A stretch of 64,000 bases of DNA from Polynucleobacter sp. AM-7D1 (GTDB taxonomy: Bacteria; Pseudomonadota; Gammaproteobacteria; Burkholderiales; Burkholderiaceae), in NCBI RefSeq assembly GCF_018688455.1, contig NZ_CP061319.1, positions 558,001 to 622,000 of the forward strand, written 5' to 3'. Position numbers and translations under genes: made by a program. Below are positions 55,943-64,000 of this stretch, one piece after another; the stretch's first letter is position 1; each line of letters begins with the position of its first letter. The notes under the pieces were generated by a model. That model saw nothing but the letters and a program-made list of their open reading frames with translations. It searched no databases and was not told the DNA's origin.

Positions 55943-57220
55943 TTAACCCAAGCTGTCTGCCCAGATATTGTGTGCCCAGCCCCAAGCATAAACACCCTCA
56001 AGGGTGGTTGGTGCTGGTGAGAGGCCACCAGCTCCTTTAACAGGCAAGAAGGTTTTCTTCTCAGCATCATATTGATGCACGCTAGCCACGTGAACCACAT
56101 CTCTGCTATTAACAAAGCTATAGCAAGTATTGGTGACCACAGGCGCTGGATTGACTTCCCAGCCGCTGAGTTCAGCAACAATAGCTGCTGCTGCAACCTT
56201 GGCGTGCTGATTGGCCATATGTCCTGACTTTGGCATTGTTGGAGCAATCTGAATCGAGTCACCCAAAACGTGAATATCCTTACGTGCTGTCGATTCAAAG
56301 TTGATGAAGTTCACATTCACCCAGCGCCCATTAGAGTTAGCTAGACCTGTCTTCACGGCAATTTCACCGGCAGCCATCTGTGGCAAGACATTCAAGACAT
56401 CAGCCTTCACATCATCAGCAACTTCCAATTTGAGTGTTTTGGTTTTAGCGTCTACACCAACTACATTATGTTTTGGTCGATATTCAATGATGCCAGTGTA
56501 CTGCTCGGCCCATACCTTCTTAAATAAACCCCCTTTAGAAGTAACGTCCTGGTTAGCATCCAGAATTAATACCTTACCTTTAGGGTTATGTTGCTTGAGG
56601 TAATTGGCAACCTGGCATGCGCGCTCATAAGGTCCAGGAGGGCAGCGATAAGGCGCTTCTGGAATGCTGATTGCAAAAGTACCACCTTCGCGCATAGCAG
56701 CGATTTGTTTATGTAGGGCAACGGTTTCAGGACCCGCCTTCCAGGCTTGTAGGGTCACACCATCTTTGTTGGCTTGGGCGAGACCCTCAACGCTATTGAA
56801 GTTCAGCGATATGCCAGGAGACACGACAGCTTTGTCGTAACGCAAGGTTTTGCCGGAGGCGAGGGTTACTGTTTTCTTATCCGCATCAATACTGCTGACA
56901 CTGTCTTGAATAATCTTGATGCCATGACGCTTGCTCAGTGTGTCATAAGGTGATGTGATTTCAGCTAGAGTGCGTGAGCCGCCAATAACCAAGTTGGACA
57001 TTGGGCACGAGATAAATGAGGTATTAGGCTCAATGAGAGTCACTCGCGCAGTATTGTTTGACAGCAGGCGCAAATATTTGGCGGCAGTAGCGCCACCATA
57101 GCCGCCACCGATAACGAGAATTTCTGCTTTTTGTAAAGTAGCTGCTTTTGTTTGAGTAGACAGCCCTGCAAGTAGACCTACTGCTGCAGCGCTATGACCT
57201 ATAAAATGTCGACGATCCAT
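55943..57220 (-). CDS. Flavocytochrome c sulfide dehydrogenase flavoprotein (FccB/SoxF-like)
   Basis: A 425-residue exported flavoprotein that oxidises sulfide and gives electrons to a cytochrome c. A Tat-type signal (DRRHFIG, A-rich, STQTKA) is at the N-terminus. The FAD motif VIGGGYGGATAAKYL follows. C72 in SFISCPMSNLVIGG matches the Cys that covalently binds FAD in Allochromatium FccB; CPPGPYER and NTCYSFVN hold the two redox Cys. A small cytochrome c gene is directly upstream, as expected for the pair. Confidence 0.88.
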   Translation of the reverse strand: MDRRHFIGHSAAAVGLLAGLSTQTKAATLQKAEILVIGGGYGGATAAKYLRLLSNNTARVTLIEPNTSFISCPMSNLVIGGSRTLAEITSPYDTLSKRHGIKIIQDSVSSIDADKKTVTLASGKTLRYDKAVVSPGISLNFNSVEGLAQANKDGVTLQAWKAGPETVALHKQIAAMREGGTFAISIPEAPYRCPPGPYERACQVANYLKQHNPKGKVLILDANQDVTSKGGLFKKVWAEQYTGIIEYRPKHNVVGVDAKTKTLKLEVADDVKADVLNVLPQMAAGEIAVKTGLANSNGRWVNVNFINFESTARKDIHVLGDSIQIAPTMPKSGHMANQHAKVAAAAIVAELSGWEVNPAPVVTNTCYSFVNSRDVVHVASVHQYDAEKKTFLPVKGAGGLSPAPTTLEGVYAWGWAHNIWADSLG

Positions 57221-57229
57221 GGCGCCTCC

Positions 57230-57559
57230 TTATTGTTTCTTGCCAAGTTGATTGGCAATTGTGGTGAGTTGTTCATCGGTATAGCCTTTTGCTAGCTGGG
57301 GCATGATGGTCCCCTCTAAGGCGCCAGACTTGTAGGCTTTGAGTTTTGCCAGCATCTCTTGGCTGGTCAAATTATTGATGAGGGGCATACCGCCATCAAC
57401 TACACCTTTGCCATCTGTACCGTGACAATTAGCACAGGTTGCAGCGAGACTGCGTTTATATAGTTGGTCGGCTGTTTGGGCAATGCTTAGCCCGCTCCAT
57501 TGGCTTAAGCCAATGAGTGTGCTAGCCACCAAAATAGGTTTTAGGTACTTCACTCGCAT
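57230..57559 (-). CDS. Monohaem cytochrome c, partner of the sulfide dehydrogenase (SoxE-like)
   Basis: A 109-residue exported class I cytochrome: signal peptide to SIAQ-TAD, haem-binding C42-A-N-C45-H46, and Met ligand in GTIMPQL. ATG 57559 is used because GGAG lies nine bases upstream; a reading frame from 57583 would add eight residues. It precedes the flavoprotein gene by 9 bases, so both make one complex. Confidence 0.88.
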   Translation of the reverse strand: MRVKYLKPILVASTLIGLSQWSGLSIAQTADQLYKRSLAATCANCHGTDGKGVVDGGMPLINNLTSQEMLAKLKAYKSGALEGTIMPQLAKGYTDEQLTTIANQLGKKQ

Positions 57560-57608
57560 AGGAATAGTCTCCGTCATACTCACAACAGTTTTAGGGGTGC
57601 TGCTAATT

Positions 57609-57645
57609 AATACTATCTTAATCAGATAGCGATTAGATTAGTATT
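57609..57645. other. Interrupted hairpin in the divergent spacer before the GT39 operon
   Basis: AATACTA (57609-57615) pairs with TAGTATT (57639-57645), and inner TAATC (57619-57623) with GATTA (57631-57635); a T-run follows on the plus strand. It could be an operator or a terminator-like element. A further partial palindrome GGTAT-TG-ATACC is at 57689-57700. Confidence 0.35.
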
Positions 57646-57743
57646 TTTACTTAGATGAATTTTCAATATGCTTAGAGTAAAAAGTGAGGGTATTGATACC
57701 GATAGTTTTCAGTCTTTAGCCCCAAGACCTATAAACTAGAGGT

Positions 57744-59465
57744 ATGCGTGGCTCTTTTACTTACCGAAATGCACTTTTTATCTTACTTCTAGGTGTATTC
57801 ACCTACTTGTATGGTTTAGATAGTCGCTTCGCCCCAAAAAATGGGGATGAATATCCCTACATGCACATAGTCCGAATGACTGCGGATGCTGGGGCTTGGC
57901 TGCCCCTTCAATCTGAGATGGATGGCATTAAAAATACTAAGCCACCCCTGGTATTTTGGGAGGGTATCGCCAGTACAACTTGGGGTAGTGATTGGAGTCT
58001 TTTCGCGCTGCGTTGGCCCAGCGTTCTGTATACCGGCTTAACAGCATTTTTCTTATTTATAGCAGTCGCTCGCTTTAGTGGAAAAAAGGAGACCGGCTTG
58101 CTAGCGGCTTTCGTATGGCTTTCTTTTTTTGCAAGCTATCGCTATGGTCGCCCATTCCTCACTGATCCCCCGGAAGTGTTTTGGTTGAGCTTGCCATTCT
58201 TTGCGCTGCTCTATTGGGGTAAAGCTGCTTTTGAATCTAAGTTGATCTTCCCAATCTTGGCGGGGGCTTCTTTCGGCATGGCCTTATTGTCAAAGTCCTT
58301 TGCTTACATTGTCCCTGCTGCGTTTGCCTTAGGCCTTTTTTACTGGCGCTGGCGCGAGTGGAGTGTTCCAAAAGTTTTATTGAAAGACTTATATAAAGTC
58401 ATTTTGATTACTCTTCTTGCTCTGGGTGTATTCGCGCTCTGGTTTGTGCTGGACCCTTTTCCGGAGGCGGTTTGGAAAGAGTTTGTTCTGGGTGAGAACG
58501 CTGGTAAGTTTGAGGCGCGGAGCTCACATTACCTACTTGATCTAGTGCGTGGTGGGGATAGTATTTGGATGCTGGCCTTAACGACTCTAGCAAATGCCGG
58601 TCTATTCACCTTCGTGTTGATTTCTGCTTTGCTCCAATGTTGGCGAGAGCGTCGATTTTTATCGCTCGAAGAAAGCCTATTACTACTCTTGGTGTTGGCA
58701 TTTTTTATTGTGTTTAGTTTGCCAAGTCAGCGCTCTGGTCGATATCTGCTGCCAGTGATGCCCGCATTTGCTGTCCTCATCGCAATCTACTGGGAGCGAT
58801 TGCCTTTGTGGGGATTTCGGATTGCATTGCTTTTGCAGTTAATCTTGCTTTCTGCGCTTTCTTGGGTTGGCGGAAACTTACAGTTATCGAATTTCTTGGG
58901 ACAGCCTGGCATTTGGAATTATTCCCTGTGGCATTGGGGATTTATGGGGGTTTCAATTGCCTTAGTCTTGCTAGGTATATTTAATCGGGATCGCAGCAAG
59001 GTCATTGCTTTGGCGGGATGCTTTCTTTGCTACTGCGCACTCACTACCAGTCTGTCACCTCTAGAGGGTGCTTTAGGTCGATACTCTCAAACCACTATTG
59101 AAGATGTTGCTGGAAAAGATGTTTGGGTACCTTGTGACTACCGCGCCAAAGATGAGGAGTATCTACTCTTATTGCCAGGTGCAGCATTGCATGGCTATGT
59201 GGCAAAGGATGCTACCCAGATTGATTTGCTAACTTCTACTTATCCATTGGTTGCTGTCCAGTCTGCTATTGGCGTAGAGCCGGCACTATGCGCATCGTGC
59301 AAGATCGTAGGCAAGCGTATGGAGATGCGGGCTCGGCATTCTGAGGCTGAGATTCAGGCGATACTGAGAGGTCATATTGGGGAACATCTATTTGTGAATG
59401 AATATTTAATTTCTACGCCTGCAACGATGACCTTGCCATTGGTGGGTAAGGACGCTTGTCGATGA
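57744..59465 (+). CDS. ArnT-like glycosyltransferase, family 39
   Basis: A 573-residue inner-membrane protein with about ten to twelve helices. The first periplasmic loop holds the acidic pair D35-E36 (KNGDEYPYMH) and then TKPPLVFWE, the signature of GT39/PMT/ArnT enzymes, which move a sugar from a polyprenyl phosphate donor to a lipid or protein. The C-terminal ~120 residues are a soluble domain. Its stop overlaps the start of the next gene by 4 bases (ATGA). The acceptor is unknown. Confidence 0.87.
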   Translation: MRGSFTYRNALFILLLGVFTYLYGLDSRFAPKNGDEYPYMHIVRMTADAGAWLPLQSEMDGIKNTKPPLVFWEGIASTTWGSDWSLFALRWPSVLYTGLTAFFLFIAVARFSGKKETGLLAAFVWLSFFASYRYGRPFLTDPPEVFWLSLPFFALLYWGKAAFESKLIFPILAGASFGMALLSKSFAYIVPAAFALGLFYWRWREWSVPKVLLKDLYKVILITLLALGVFALWFVLDPFPEAVWKEFVLGENAGKFEARSSHYLLDLVRGGDSIWMLALTTLANAGLFTFVLISALLQCWRERRFLSLEESLLLLLVLAFFIVFSLPSQRSGRYLLPVMPAFAVLIAIYWERLPLWGFRIALLLQLILLSALSWVGGNLQLSNFLGQPGIWNYSLWHWGFMGVSIALVLLGIFNRDRSKVIALAGCFLCYCALTTSLSPLEGALGRYSQTTIEDVAGKDVWVPCDYRAKDEEYLLLLPGAALHGYVAKDATQIDLLTSTYPLVAVQSAIGVEPALCASCKIVGKRMEMRARHSEAEIQAILRGHIGEHLFVNEYLISTPATMTLPLVGKDACR

Positions 59466-60709
59466 GTCGTGTGATTGCTTTTTGTTTTTTATTGCTTGCC
59501 TCAGTGGTAGGCTATCTGCATATTGATAGTCGCCCAATATGGGCCCCATTTGCAAGTGAATACCCTGTTAACAGTGCACAGCAAGCGGATGATAATCCTC
59601 AGACAGTCGAGGACACAAAGCCAGCTAAGAACATTAAAAATATTACGACAGCAAAGATTGCGCAGCCAAGCCTCAGAATGGATTGGTTACCAGATACCGG
59701 CGCTCCTTCAGTACATGCTGCCTCCTTAATTGCACTCAAGGATGGTGCGATTCGGGCTTTCTGGTTTGCAGGGAGTCGCGAGGGTGCACCAGATGTGGTG
59801 ATTAATACTTCTGTGTTTGATCCACAGGCAGCTATGTGGAGTGCTCCAACTGTTGTAATGGATCGAGTTAGTGCAGAAAAGGGTCTGTCCCGTTACATTG
59901 CTAAATTAGGTAATCCCGTTCCAGCAAGAATGGCCGATGGTCGTATGCAGTTATTTTTTGTTACCGTATCGATCGGAGGTTGGGCAGGCAGTTCAATCTC
60001 TTCAGTGATTTCGGATGATGAGGGTTTGACTTGGGGTCGGCCCCAGCGCTTGATTAGCTCGCCCTTAATTAATCTCAGCACCTTGGTAAAGTCCCCAGCT
60101 ATCACATTTACAGATGGACGCTTGGGTTTGCCTGCTTATCATGAATGGATTGGTCGCTTTGGGGAGTTCCTCAGAATCGAGGCAAGTCAGGTTATTGATA
60201 AACGACGTATGAGTTCTGGTAGAAGCGCGATTCAGCCTGTAGTTTTTGCTGATGGGTCGCAAGAGGCAAGTGCTTTTTTCCGTCAAACACGGCCAAGCTC
60301 CCAGCCAAAGCAAATCCCCGTCAGTGAAACCAAAGATGCTGGACAGTCTTGGGTTGTCTCAAAAGATCTCGAAATTCCCAATCCAAACTCTGCGCTTGCT
60401 GCACTCACTTTGGCTAATGGCACAAAATTAATGGTGCTCAATAATATTGAAGCAGCGCGTTATCGATTGGTAATGGTGATGTGTGAGCCAAACTCCACTC
60501 AATGGAGAGTAATTCAGGTGCTTGAAGATGATGAGACTTTGCTTAATAACTTGCATCGAGAATTCTCATACCCGTACTTAATATCTGCTAATGGTGAGGA
60601 TGCCCATCTTGCCTATACCTGGAATAGACAAAAGATTAAGCACGTGTACTTTCCGGCTGCCTGGTTTAAATATGCTGTAAGCAGTCTTCAAGAAAAGGAT
60701 GCGCAATGA
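59462..60709 (+). CDS. Sialidase-like BNR-repeat protein, exported
   Basis: A 415-residue exported protein with an N-terminal hydrophobic segment (~residues 4-20) acting as signal or anchor. After a linker of ~50 residues comes a beta-propeller: HAASLIALKDGAIRAFWFAGS, Asp-boxes SDDEGLTWG and TKDAGQSWV, and SPAITFTDGRLGLPAYHE. It resembles the BNR_2/sialidase-type fold. Catalytic Arg/Tyr/Asp positions were not established, so true sialidase activity is not claimed. ATG 59462 sits in the GT39 stop. The next gene also overlaps by 4 bases. Confidence 0.8.
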   Translation: MSRVIAFCFLLLASVVGYLHIDSRPIWAPFASEYPVNSAQQADDNPQTVEDTKPAKNIKNITTAKIAQPSLRMDWLPDTGAPSVHAASLIALKDGAIRAFWFAGSREGAPDVVINTSVFDPQAAMWSAPTVVMDRVSAEKGLSRYIAKLGNPVPARMADGRMQLFFVTVSIGGWAGSSISSVISDDEGLTWGRPQRLISSPLINLSTLVKSPAITFTDGRLGLPAYHEWIGRFGEFLRIEASQVIDKRRMSSGRSAIQPVVFADGSQEASAFFRQTRPSSQPKQIPVSETKDAGQSWVVSKDLEIPNPNSALAALTLANGTKLMVLNNIEAARYRLVMVMCEPNSTQWRVIQVLEDDETLLNNLHREFSYPYLISANGEDAHLAYTWNRQKIKHVYFPAAWFKYAVSSLQEKDAQ

Positions 60710-61329
60710 TGGCGCCATATTTACAAATCATTGCATTGCTTGAAATGTCACTTACTTGTGCGGTAGTGCTGATTATTCTTCTGCAAAAACTATTGTCAAC
60801 AGAGATCCCATTTTTAATTCGAGTGGTGATAGTTGTATTACTAAGCAATCTATTTTTCTGGCCGCTTGGAATGTCGCTTGAATTACCTTTATCGGCATAC
60901 GTCCGTGGCGTTACTGGTGAGCTTAGTGTTGTGACGATGCTCTTGTTGTGGAGCTCCATACTGCCTGCTGCGCAAAAAACGCCGCTGGGATTTAAAGTGC
61001 CCTTGGCAATCATTGCAATTGTGTTTTATCCCTTAGCGCTAGGCTTTGGAATGTTCGATCCCTATGTATGGGGCTATGGCTCTATTGGATTCTTGGGCGC
61101 CGTTATTCTATTTGCCATAGTGTGCGGTCTTGCTGGATGGACTAAGGGTGTTTGGCTAATTTCAGTTGCAATCATTGCTTGGACAGCACATTGGCATGAG
61201 TCAGCGAATCTTTGGGACTATCTCTTGGATCCTTTCTTGGCGCTTTGGGCTCTGTTTGCTATCCCCAGCGCAATCTATCAGAGGCGTCGTGAGAAGGCAC
61301 AGTCAGGATATCTTTTTAGGGCAGGTTGA
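60706..61329 (+). CDS. Polytopic membrane protein, uncharacterised
   Basis: A 207-residue protein with six or so hydrophobic helices and a short basic C-terminus (QRRREKAQSG). No domain recognised. The start ATG overlaps the stop of the BNR gene (ATGA). It is third in a coupled triad with the glycosyltransferase and BNR protein, so it may be a flippase-like or scaffold partner; this is inference. Confidence 0.78.
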   Translation: MMAPYLQIIALLEMSLTCAVVLIILLQKLLSTEIPFLIRVVIVVLLSNLFFWPLGMSLELPLSAYVRGVTGELSVVTMLLLWSSILPAAQKTPLGFKVPLAIIAIVFYPLALGFGMFDPYVWGYGSIGFLGAVILFAIVCGLAGWTKGVWLISVAIIAWTAHWHESANLWDYLLDPFLALWALFAIPSAIYQRRREKAQSGYLFRAG

Positions 61330-61366
61330 TATCGCTGACTTAATTACTCAATAAATTTTAGGTAAC

Positions 61367-61395
61367 AAAAAAGCCAGCGATCTGCTGGCTTTTTT
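61367..61395. terminator. Bidirectional terminator
   Basis: AAAAAAGCCAGC (61367-61378) pairs with GCTGGCTTTTTT (61384-61395); between the GT39 operon and the converging Bug gene. Confidence 0.9.
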
Positions 61396-61414
61396 GATTG
61401 CTGCCATTTCAGAA

Positions 61415-62407
61415 TTAATCTGGAATGTTAGCTTTACGAATGACTGGACCCCAGACGTTGATTTCTTTCTCAAGGTGATCCTTGAGACCTTTGGAAGATA
61501 CTTTTTCCATTGGCACGATATCAATATTAGAATCTTCTAAACGCTTCTTCACGTCAGGTGTATTCAATGCTTTCTTCAGAGCAGCATTGATTTTGTCCAA
61601 GATTGGCTGTGGAACGCCTTTTGGAGTGTATACACCGTGCCATACTTTAACTTCAAAGCCTTTGAGGCCTTGTTCGTTCAAAGTAGGAACGTTAGGAATT
61701 GCAGGCAAACGCTTCATTGTTGTTGTACCAAATGCTTTTACGCGACCATCCTTGATGTAAGGAATGGTTTGTGTAGTTTGGTCGCACAAGAGATCAACCT
61801 GACCACCCAAGAGGTCTGTTAAAGCAGGGCCAGTTCCTTTGTAAGGAATATTAGTTAGCTTAACGCCTAAACGGCTTTGGAATAAGAGGCCGCATAGTTG
61901 TGATACTGCGCCAGGACCAGCGTTAGCCATAGTCACTTTTGAACCATTAGCTTTGATATAGGCTTCGAGTTCTTTGAAGTTGTTTGCTGGCAAATCTTTT
62001 TTACCGAGCAATACCATTGGCACATCAGCCACTTGGCCGATGTAGTCAAAGCTGGACATTGGATCGTACGGGAGCTTGTCATACAGGGCTTGTGCTGTAG
62101 CCATGCCCATGTGGTGAATATAAATTGTGTAGCCATCTGGAGCTGCACGAGATACCTTAGTGGAAGCAATTGTGCCGCCAGCGCCAGGAACGTTCTCAAC
62201 AACCACTGTTTGACCTAAAGCCTGACCCATTGGCACTGCAATTAAGCGTGCGATGGAATCGGTTGGGCCACCAGCTGCAAATGGAACAACCAAAGTAATA
62301 GATTTCGTTGGCCAATCTTTTTGGGCGGATGCAATATTGCTGCCCAATAAAGCGCTGGCGCTAACAACTGCAGCAATTCCAGCGAATATAGTTTTCTTTA
62401 ATTTCAT
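61415..62407 (-). CDS. TctC/Bug-family periplasmic solute-binding protein
   Basis: A 330-residue periplasmic binding protein with signal peptide to ASA-QKDW. Mature start DWPTKSITLVVPFAAGGPTDSIAR and later VENVPGAGGTIAS and NIPYKGTGPALTDLLGGQVD are Bug signatures. GGAG precedes ATG. No TctA/B permease is adjacent; the next genes upstream encode a CoA lyase and a MmgE/PrpD protein, so the ligand could be a carboxylic acid fed to them. Confidence 0.93.
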   Translation of the reverse strand: MKLKKTIFAGIAAVVSASALLGSNIASAQKDWPTKSITLVVPFAAGGPTDSIARLIAVPMGQALGQTVVVENVPGAGGTIASTKVSRAAPDGYTIYIHHMGMATAQALYDKLPYDPMSSFDYIGQVADVPMVLLGKKDLPANNFKELEAYIKANGSKVTMANAGPGAVSQLCGLLFQSRLGVKLTNIPYKGTGPALTDLLGGQVDLLCDQTTQTIPYIKDGRVKAFGTTTMKRLPAIPNVPTLNEQGLKGFEVKVWHGVYTPKGVPQPILDKINAALKKALNTPDVKKRLEDSNIDIVPMEKVSSKGLKDHLEKEINVWGPVIRKANIPD

Positions 62408-62466
62408 TTAAGTCTCCGTTAATGTGTAATGCGAGCTAATTTTGCCACTTTTAATAACTATCGGCT

Positions 62467-63312
62467 TTAGGGTTTACCAGTAATGGCTAGTGTTCTTTGA
62501 GCCAATAAGACCACTGGTCGATCAATCATGCGTCCATCTAATTTCACTGCGCCACCCTTGGATGCTTTATCCGCTTCAATGACGCGATGCGCCCAAGAGA
62601 CTTCTGCAGCGGTAGGCATAAAGGAATCCTTCACCAGGGAAACTTGTTTTGGGTGGATGCATAGCTTGCCACCAAAGCCCATTCTTTTTGCGCGCTCTGA
62701 ATCATCTGTGATGCGCTCAATATTGTCAGTAGAGGTAGTAACCCCATCAATTGGAGGGGCAATCTGTGCCAAGCGTGAGGCCAACACAATCTGAAAGCGT
62801 GCCACTTGTAGTTCAGTCTCTTGTGCATCGCAGACCATTCCTAAGTCTGCTTGTAAATCAATATTGCCTAATGCTAAGCGCAACACCTGCTCAGAGTTTG
62901 CAATCTCATTAAGGCGATCAAGTCCAATGGCAGTCTCAATCATCGGAATGATTGCCGTGTTTGGCAGAATTTGTGCTGCACCATTAATTTGGTCGAGAGA
63001 TTCGCTCTTAGGAATTAATAGGCAAGGCGCATCTAATTCTTGTATCAAGATCAGGTCCGCTGAATAAAAATGGCTGCCAGGAGAATTTGATCGAATGATC
63101 AGGCGCTTTTTTTGTTCTGCACTAAACGTAGGCCAAGCAGAGCGAATAGCTGCGCGTGCAGACTCTTTGTCTTCCTCGGCAACTGCATCTTCTAGGTCGA
63201 TGATGACACCGTCGGCGCCACTGTCCAAGGCTTTACTAAAACGCTCAGGGCGTGTGCCTGGAACAAATAAGAATGTGCTACTAAAGCCAAGGGGTGTATC
63301 AAGTGGGTTCAT
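62467..63312 (-). CDS. HpcH/HpaI (CitE-like) CoA ester lyase
   Basis: A 281-residue TIM-barrel lyase. Motifs: SSTFLFVPGTRPERFSKAL, DGVIIDLEDAVAEEDKESAR and MIETAIGLDRL, the metal site of CitE-type enzymes. These cleave CoA esters such as citryl, malyl or citramalyl-CoA. A stand-alone CitE-like gene here sits between a Bug receptor and MmgE/PrpD gene. Confidence 0.9.
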   Translation of the reverse strand: MNPLDTPLGFSSTFLFVPGTRPERFSKALDSGADGVIIDLEDAVAEEDKESARAAIRSAWPTFSAEQKKRLIIRSNSPGSHFYSADLILIQELDAPCLLIPKSESLDQINGAAQILPNTAIIPMIETAIGLDRLNEIANSEQVLRLALGNIDLQADLGMVCDAQETELQVARFQIVLASRLAQIAPPIDGVTTSTDNIERITDDSERAKRMGFGGKLCIHPKQVSLVKDSFMPTAAEVSWAHRVIEADKASKGGAVKLDGRMIDRPVVLLAQRTLAITGKP

Positions 63313-63365
63313 CTATGAGGCTTTATTAAAAATGTTGCAAAAGAGAAAAATAAGCAACCCTCAAA

Positions 63366-64000
63366 TTAAGGGAGTAATTGACCTATCTTGGACTGATTGC
63401 GGATATTCCACAAGCGCTCAATAGCGGCACTCATCTCGCTGGGGTTTGCGCCACCACTAAATGCAGCAAGACGCATGGCCTTATCCGTAATCTCAGCACG
63501 GCTGAGGGTATTGCCTGGATCGCCTTTGGGTTCATCAACACGACCCTCTAATACTTCTCCATTATTTAAATAGACTTTGACTTTGCCGATCCAACGCTGG
63601 GGGTAGGCGCTATCTACTTCGGGATCCAAGACCATGGTGACGCGATCGCGGAATGAGCAAATTTCTTGATCATAAAAGTGTTGATCAAACTCTTGTAAGC
63701 CAGCAAATTGATAGTGCGCAACTAAGGCCAATACAGTTCCCATGGAGAACTTAGATTGGTGCACGGTAGCAGGATCTATTACTGGGCCCAACACATCAAT
63801 TGCTCCTTGGTGAACCAAAGTTTCTACCTTAGCGATATCGCTAGGCTTGAGATTTTGTTGCAACATGACTTGCAATAAGGCATCGGCAGCAGGGTGGGTA
63901 TGACGACAAGAGGCGTGATATTTGAAGCTGGTTTCTGCAATAGTCCAGCGAGTTCCCAATCGATCAATTAATTTGCTTGGATCTGCATCGCTCGACATGC
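63366..64000 (-). CDS. MmgE/PrpD family protein, C-terminal part (gene runs off the right edge)
   Basis: The last ~211 residues of a MmgE/PrpD-type dehydratase/isomerase: FKYHASCRHTHPAADALL, DPATVHQSKFSMGTVLALV and GEVLEGRVDEPKGDPGNTL are family features. Members include 2-methylcitrate dehydratase and cis-aconitate decarboxylase. The start lies outside the window. It is followed by the CoA lyase in the same direction. Confidence 0.88.
   Translation of the reverse strand, partial: MSSDADPSKLIDRLGTRWTIAETSFKYHASCRHTHPAADALLQVMLQQNLKPSDIAKVETLVHQGAIDVLGPVIDPATVHQSKFSMGTVLALVAHYQFAGLQEFDQHFYDQEICSFRDRVTMVLDPEVDSAYPQRWIGKVKVYLNNGEVLEGRVDEPKGDPGNTLSRAEITDKAMRLAAFSGGANPSEMSAAIERLWNIRNQSKIGQLLP

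Noticed and set aside
55843..56298. 151-residue ORF on the minus strand in another frame of the flavoprotein gene
   Set aside because: The flavoprotein frame has clear motifs throughout; this ORF also crosses the terminator.

Overview
The window reads as chromosomal DNA of a free-living beta-proteobacterium of the order Burkholderiales. The gene set (Bug/TctC binding proteins, paired cyanophycin synthetases, a betaproteobacterial-type PII gene, a CioA-like cytochrome bd, CbpA/CbpM, DUF3422), small intergenic spaces and a moderate, slightly AT-leaning base composition fit the freshwater genus Polynucleobacter best. That assignment is inference from gene content; no 16S or marker search was possible. 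Genes are dense on both strands. There is no insertion sequence, prophage, CRISPR array or rRNA operon, and no stretch over 300 bases without a gene.

Region 1-5.9 kb is a cyanophycin locus. A partial cphA and a shortened paralogue (cphA') lie on the minus strand. They are divergent from an ABC exporter with a zinc-ribbon N-terminal extension and a DUF1854 protein translationally coupled to it. Region 6.1-9.3 kb is a tctC-tctB-tctA solute importer with a strong terminator between the binding protein and the membrane genes.

Region 9.4-15.2 kb is a copper region with two DUF2946/CruR-type upstream ORFs. The first heads a Met/His-tailed 'copper uptake' protein and a TonB receptor. The second, behind a DsrE-like gene with a perfect FNR-type box, heads two uncharacterised genes, a DUF2244 protein and a PCu(A)C copper chaperone. 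Each CruR-like ORF is followed by a small hairpin whose stem covaries between the two copies.

Region 15-31 kb is mostly core metabolism and cell division: ilvD, a FixJ-like regulator with a RodZ-like gene, a ppa-nadE-PII operon, trxB, ftsK-lolA-serS, tRNA-Ser(CGA), yggT and cydAB. Region 30.5-34.3 kb encodes a ferric-iron ABC importer with a Fur-like box. Region 34-45 kb is a mosaic of small genes: a histone-H1-like chimera, YdcH, YjdM, AsmA, an orphan XRE regulator, SlyX, DUF1653, LLM oxidoreductase, a YaeQ-PIN pair, a FAD oxidoreductase and hemN.

ompW follows hemN and is preceded by two perfect FNR-type boxes. Region 46-56 kb holds uup, an esterase, cbpA-cbpM, a UxaA-family dehydratase, pirin, a membrane-tethered TAXI binding protein and a DUF3422 protein. 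Region 56-57.6 kb encodes a flavocytochrome c sulfide dehydrogenase pair (Tat-exported flavoprotein plus monohaem cytochrome). Region 57.7-61.3 kb is a tightly coupled operon of a GT39 glycosyltransferase, a sialidase-like BNR protein and a polytopic membrane protein. The right end has a Bug receptor, a CitE-like CoA lyase and a partial MmgE/PrpD gene.

The strongest regulatory themes are copper (two CruR modules), oxygen (three perfect FNR-type boxes) and iron (one Fur-like box). The most intriguing units are the paired CruR/hairpin modules, the cphA' gene with a degenerate Mur-ligase half, and the GT39-BNR-membrane protein triad.
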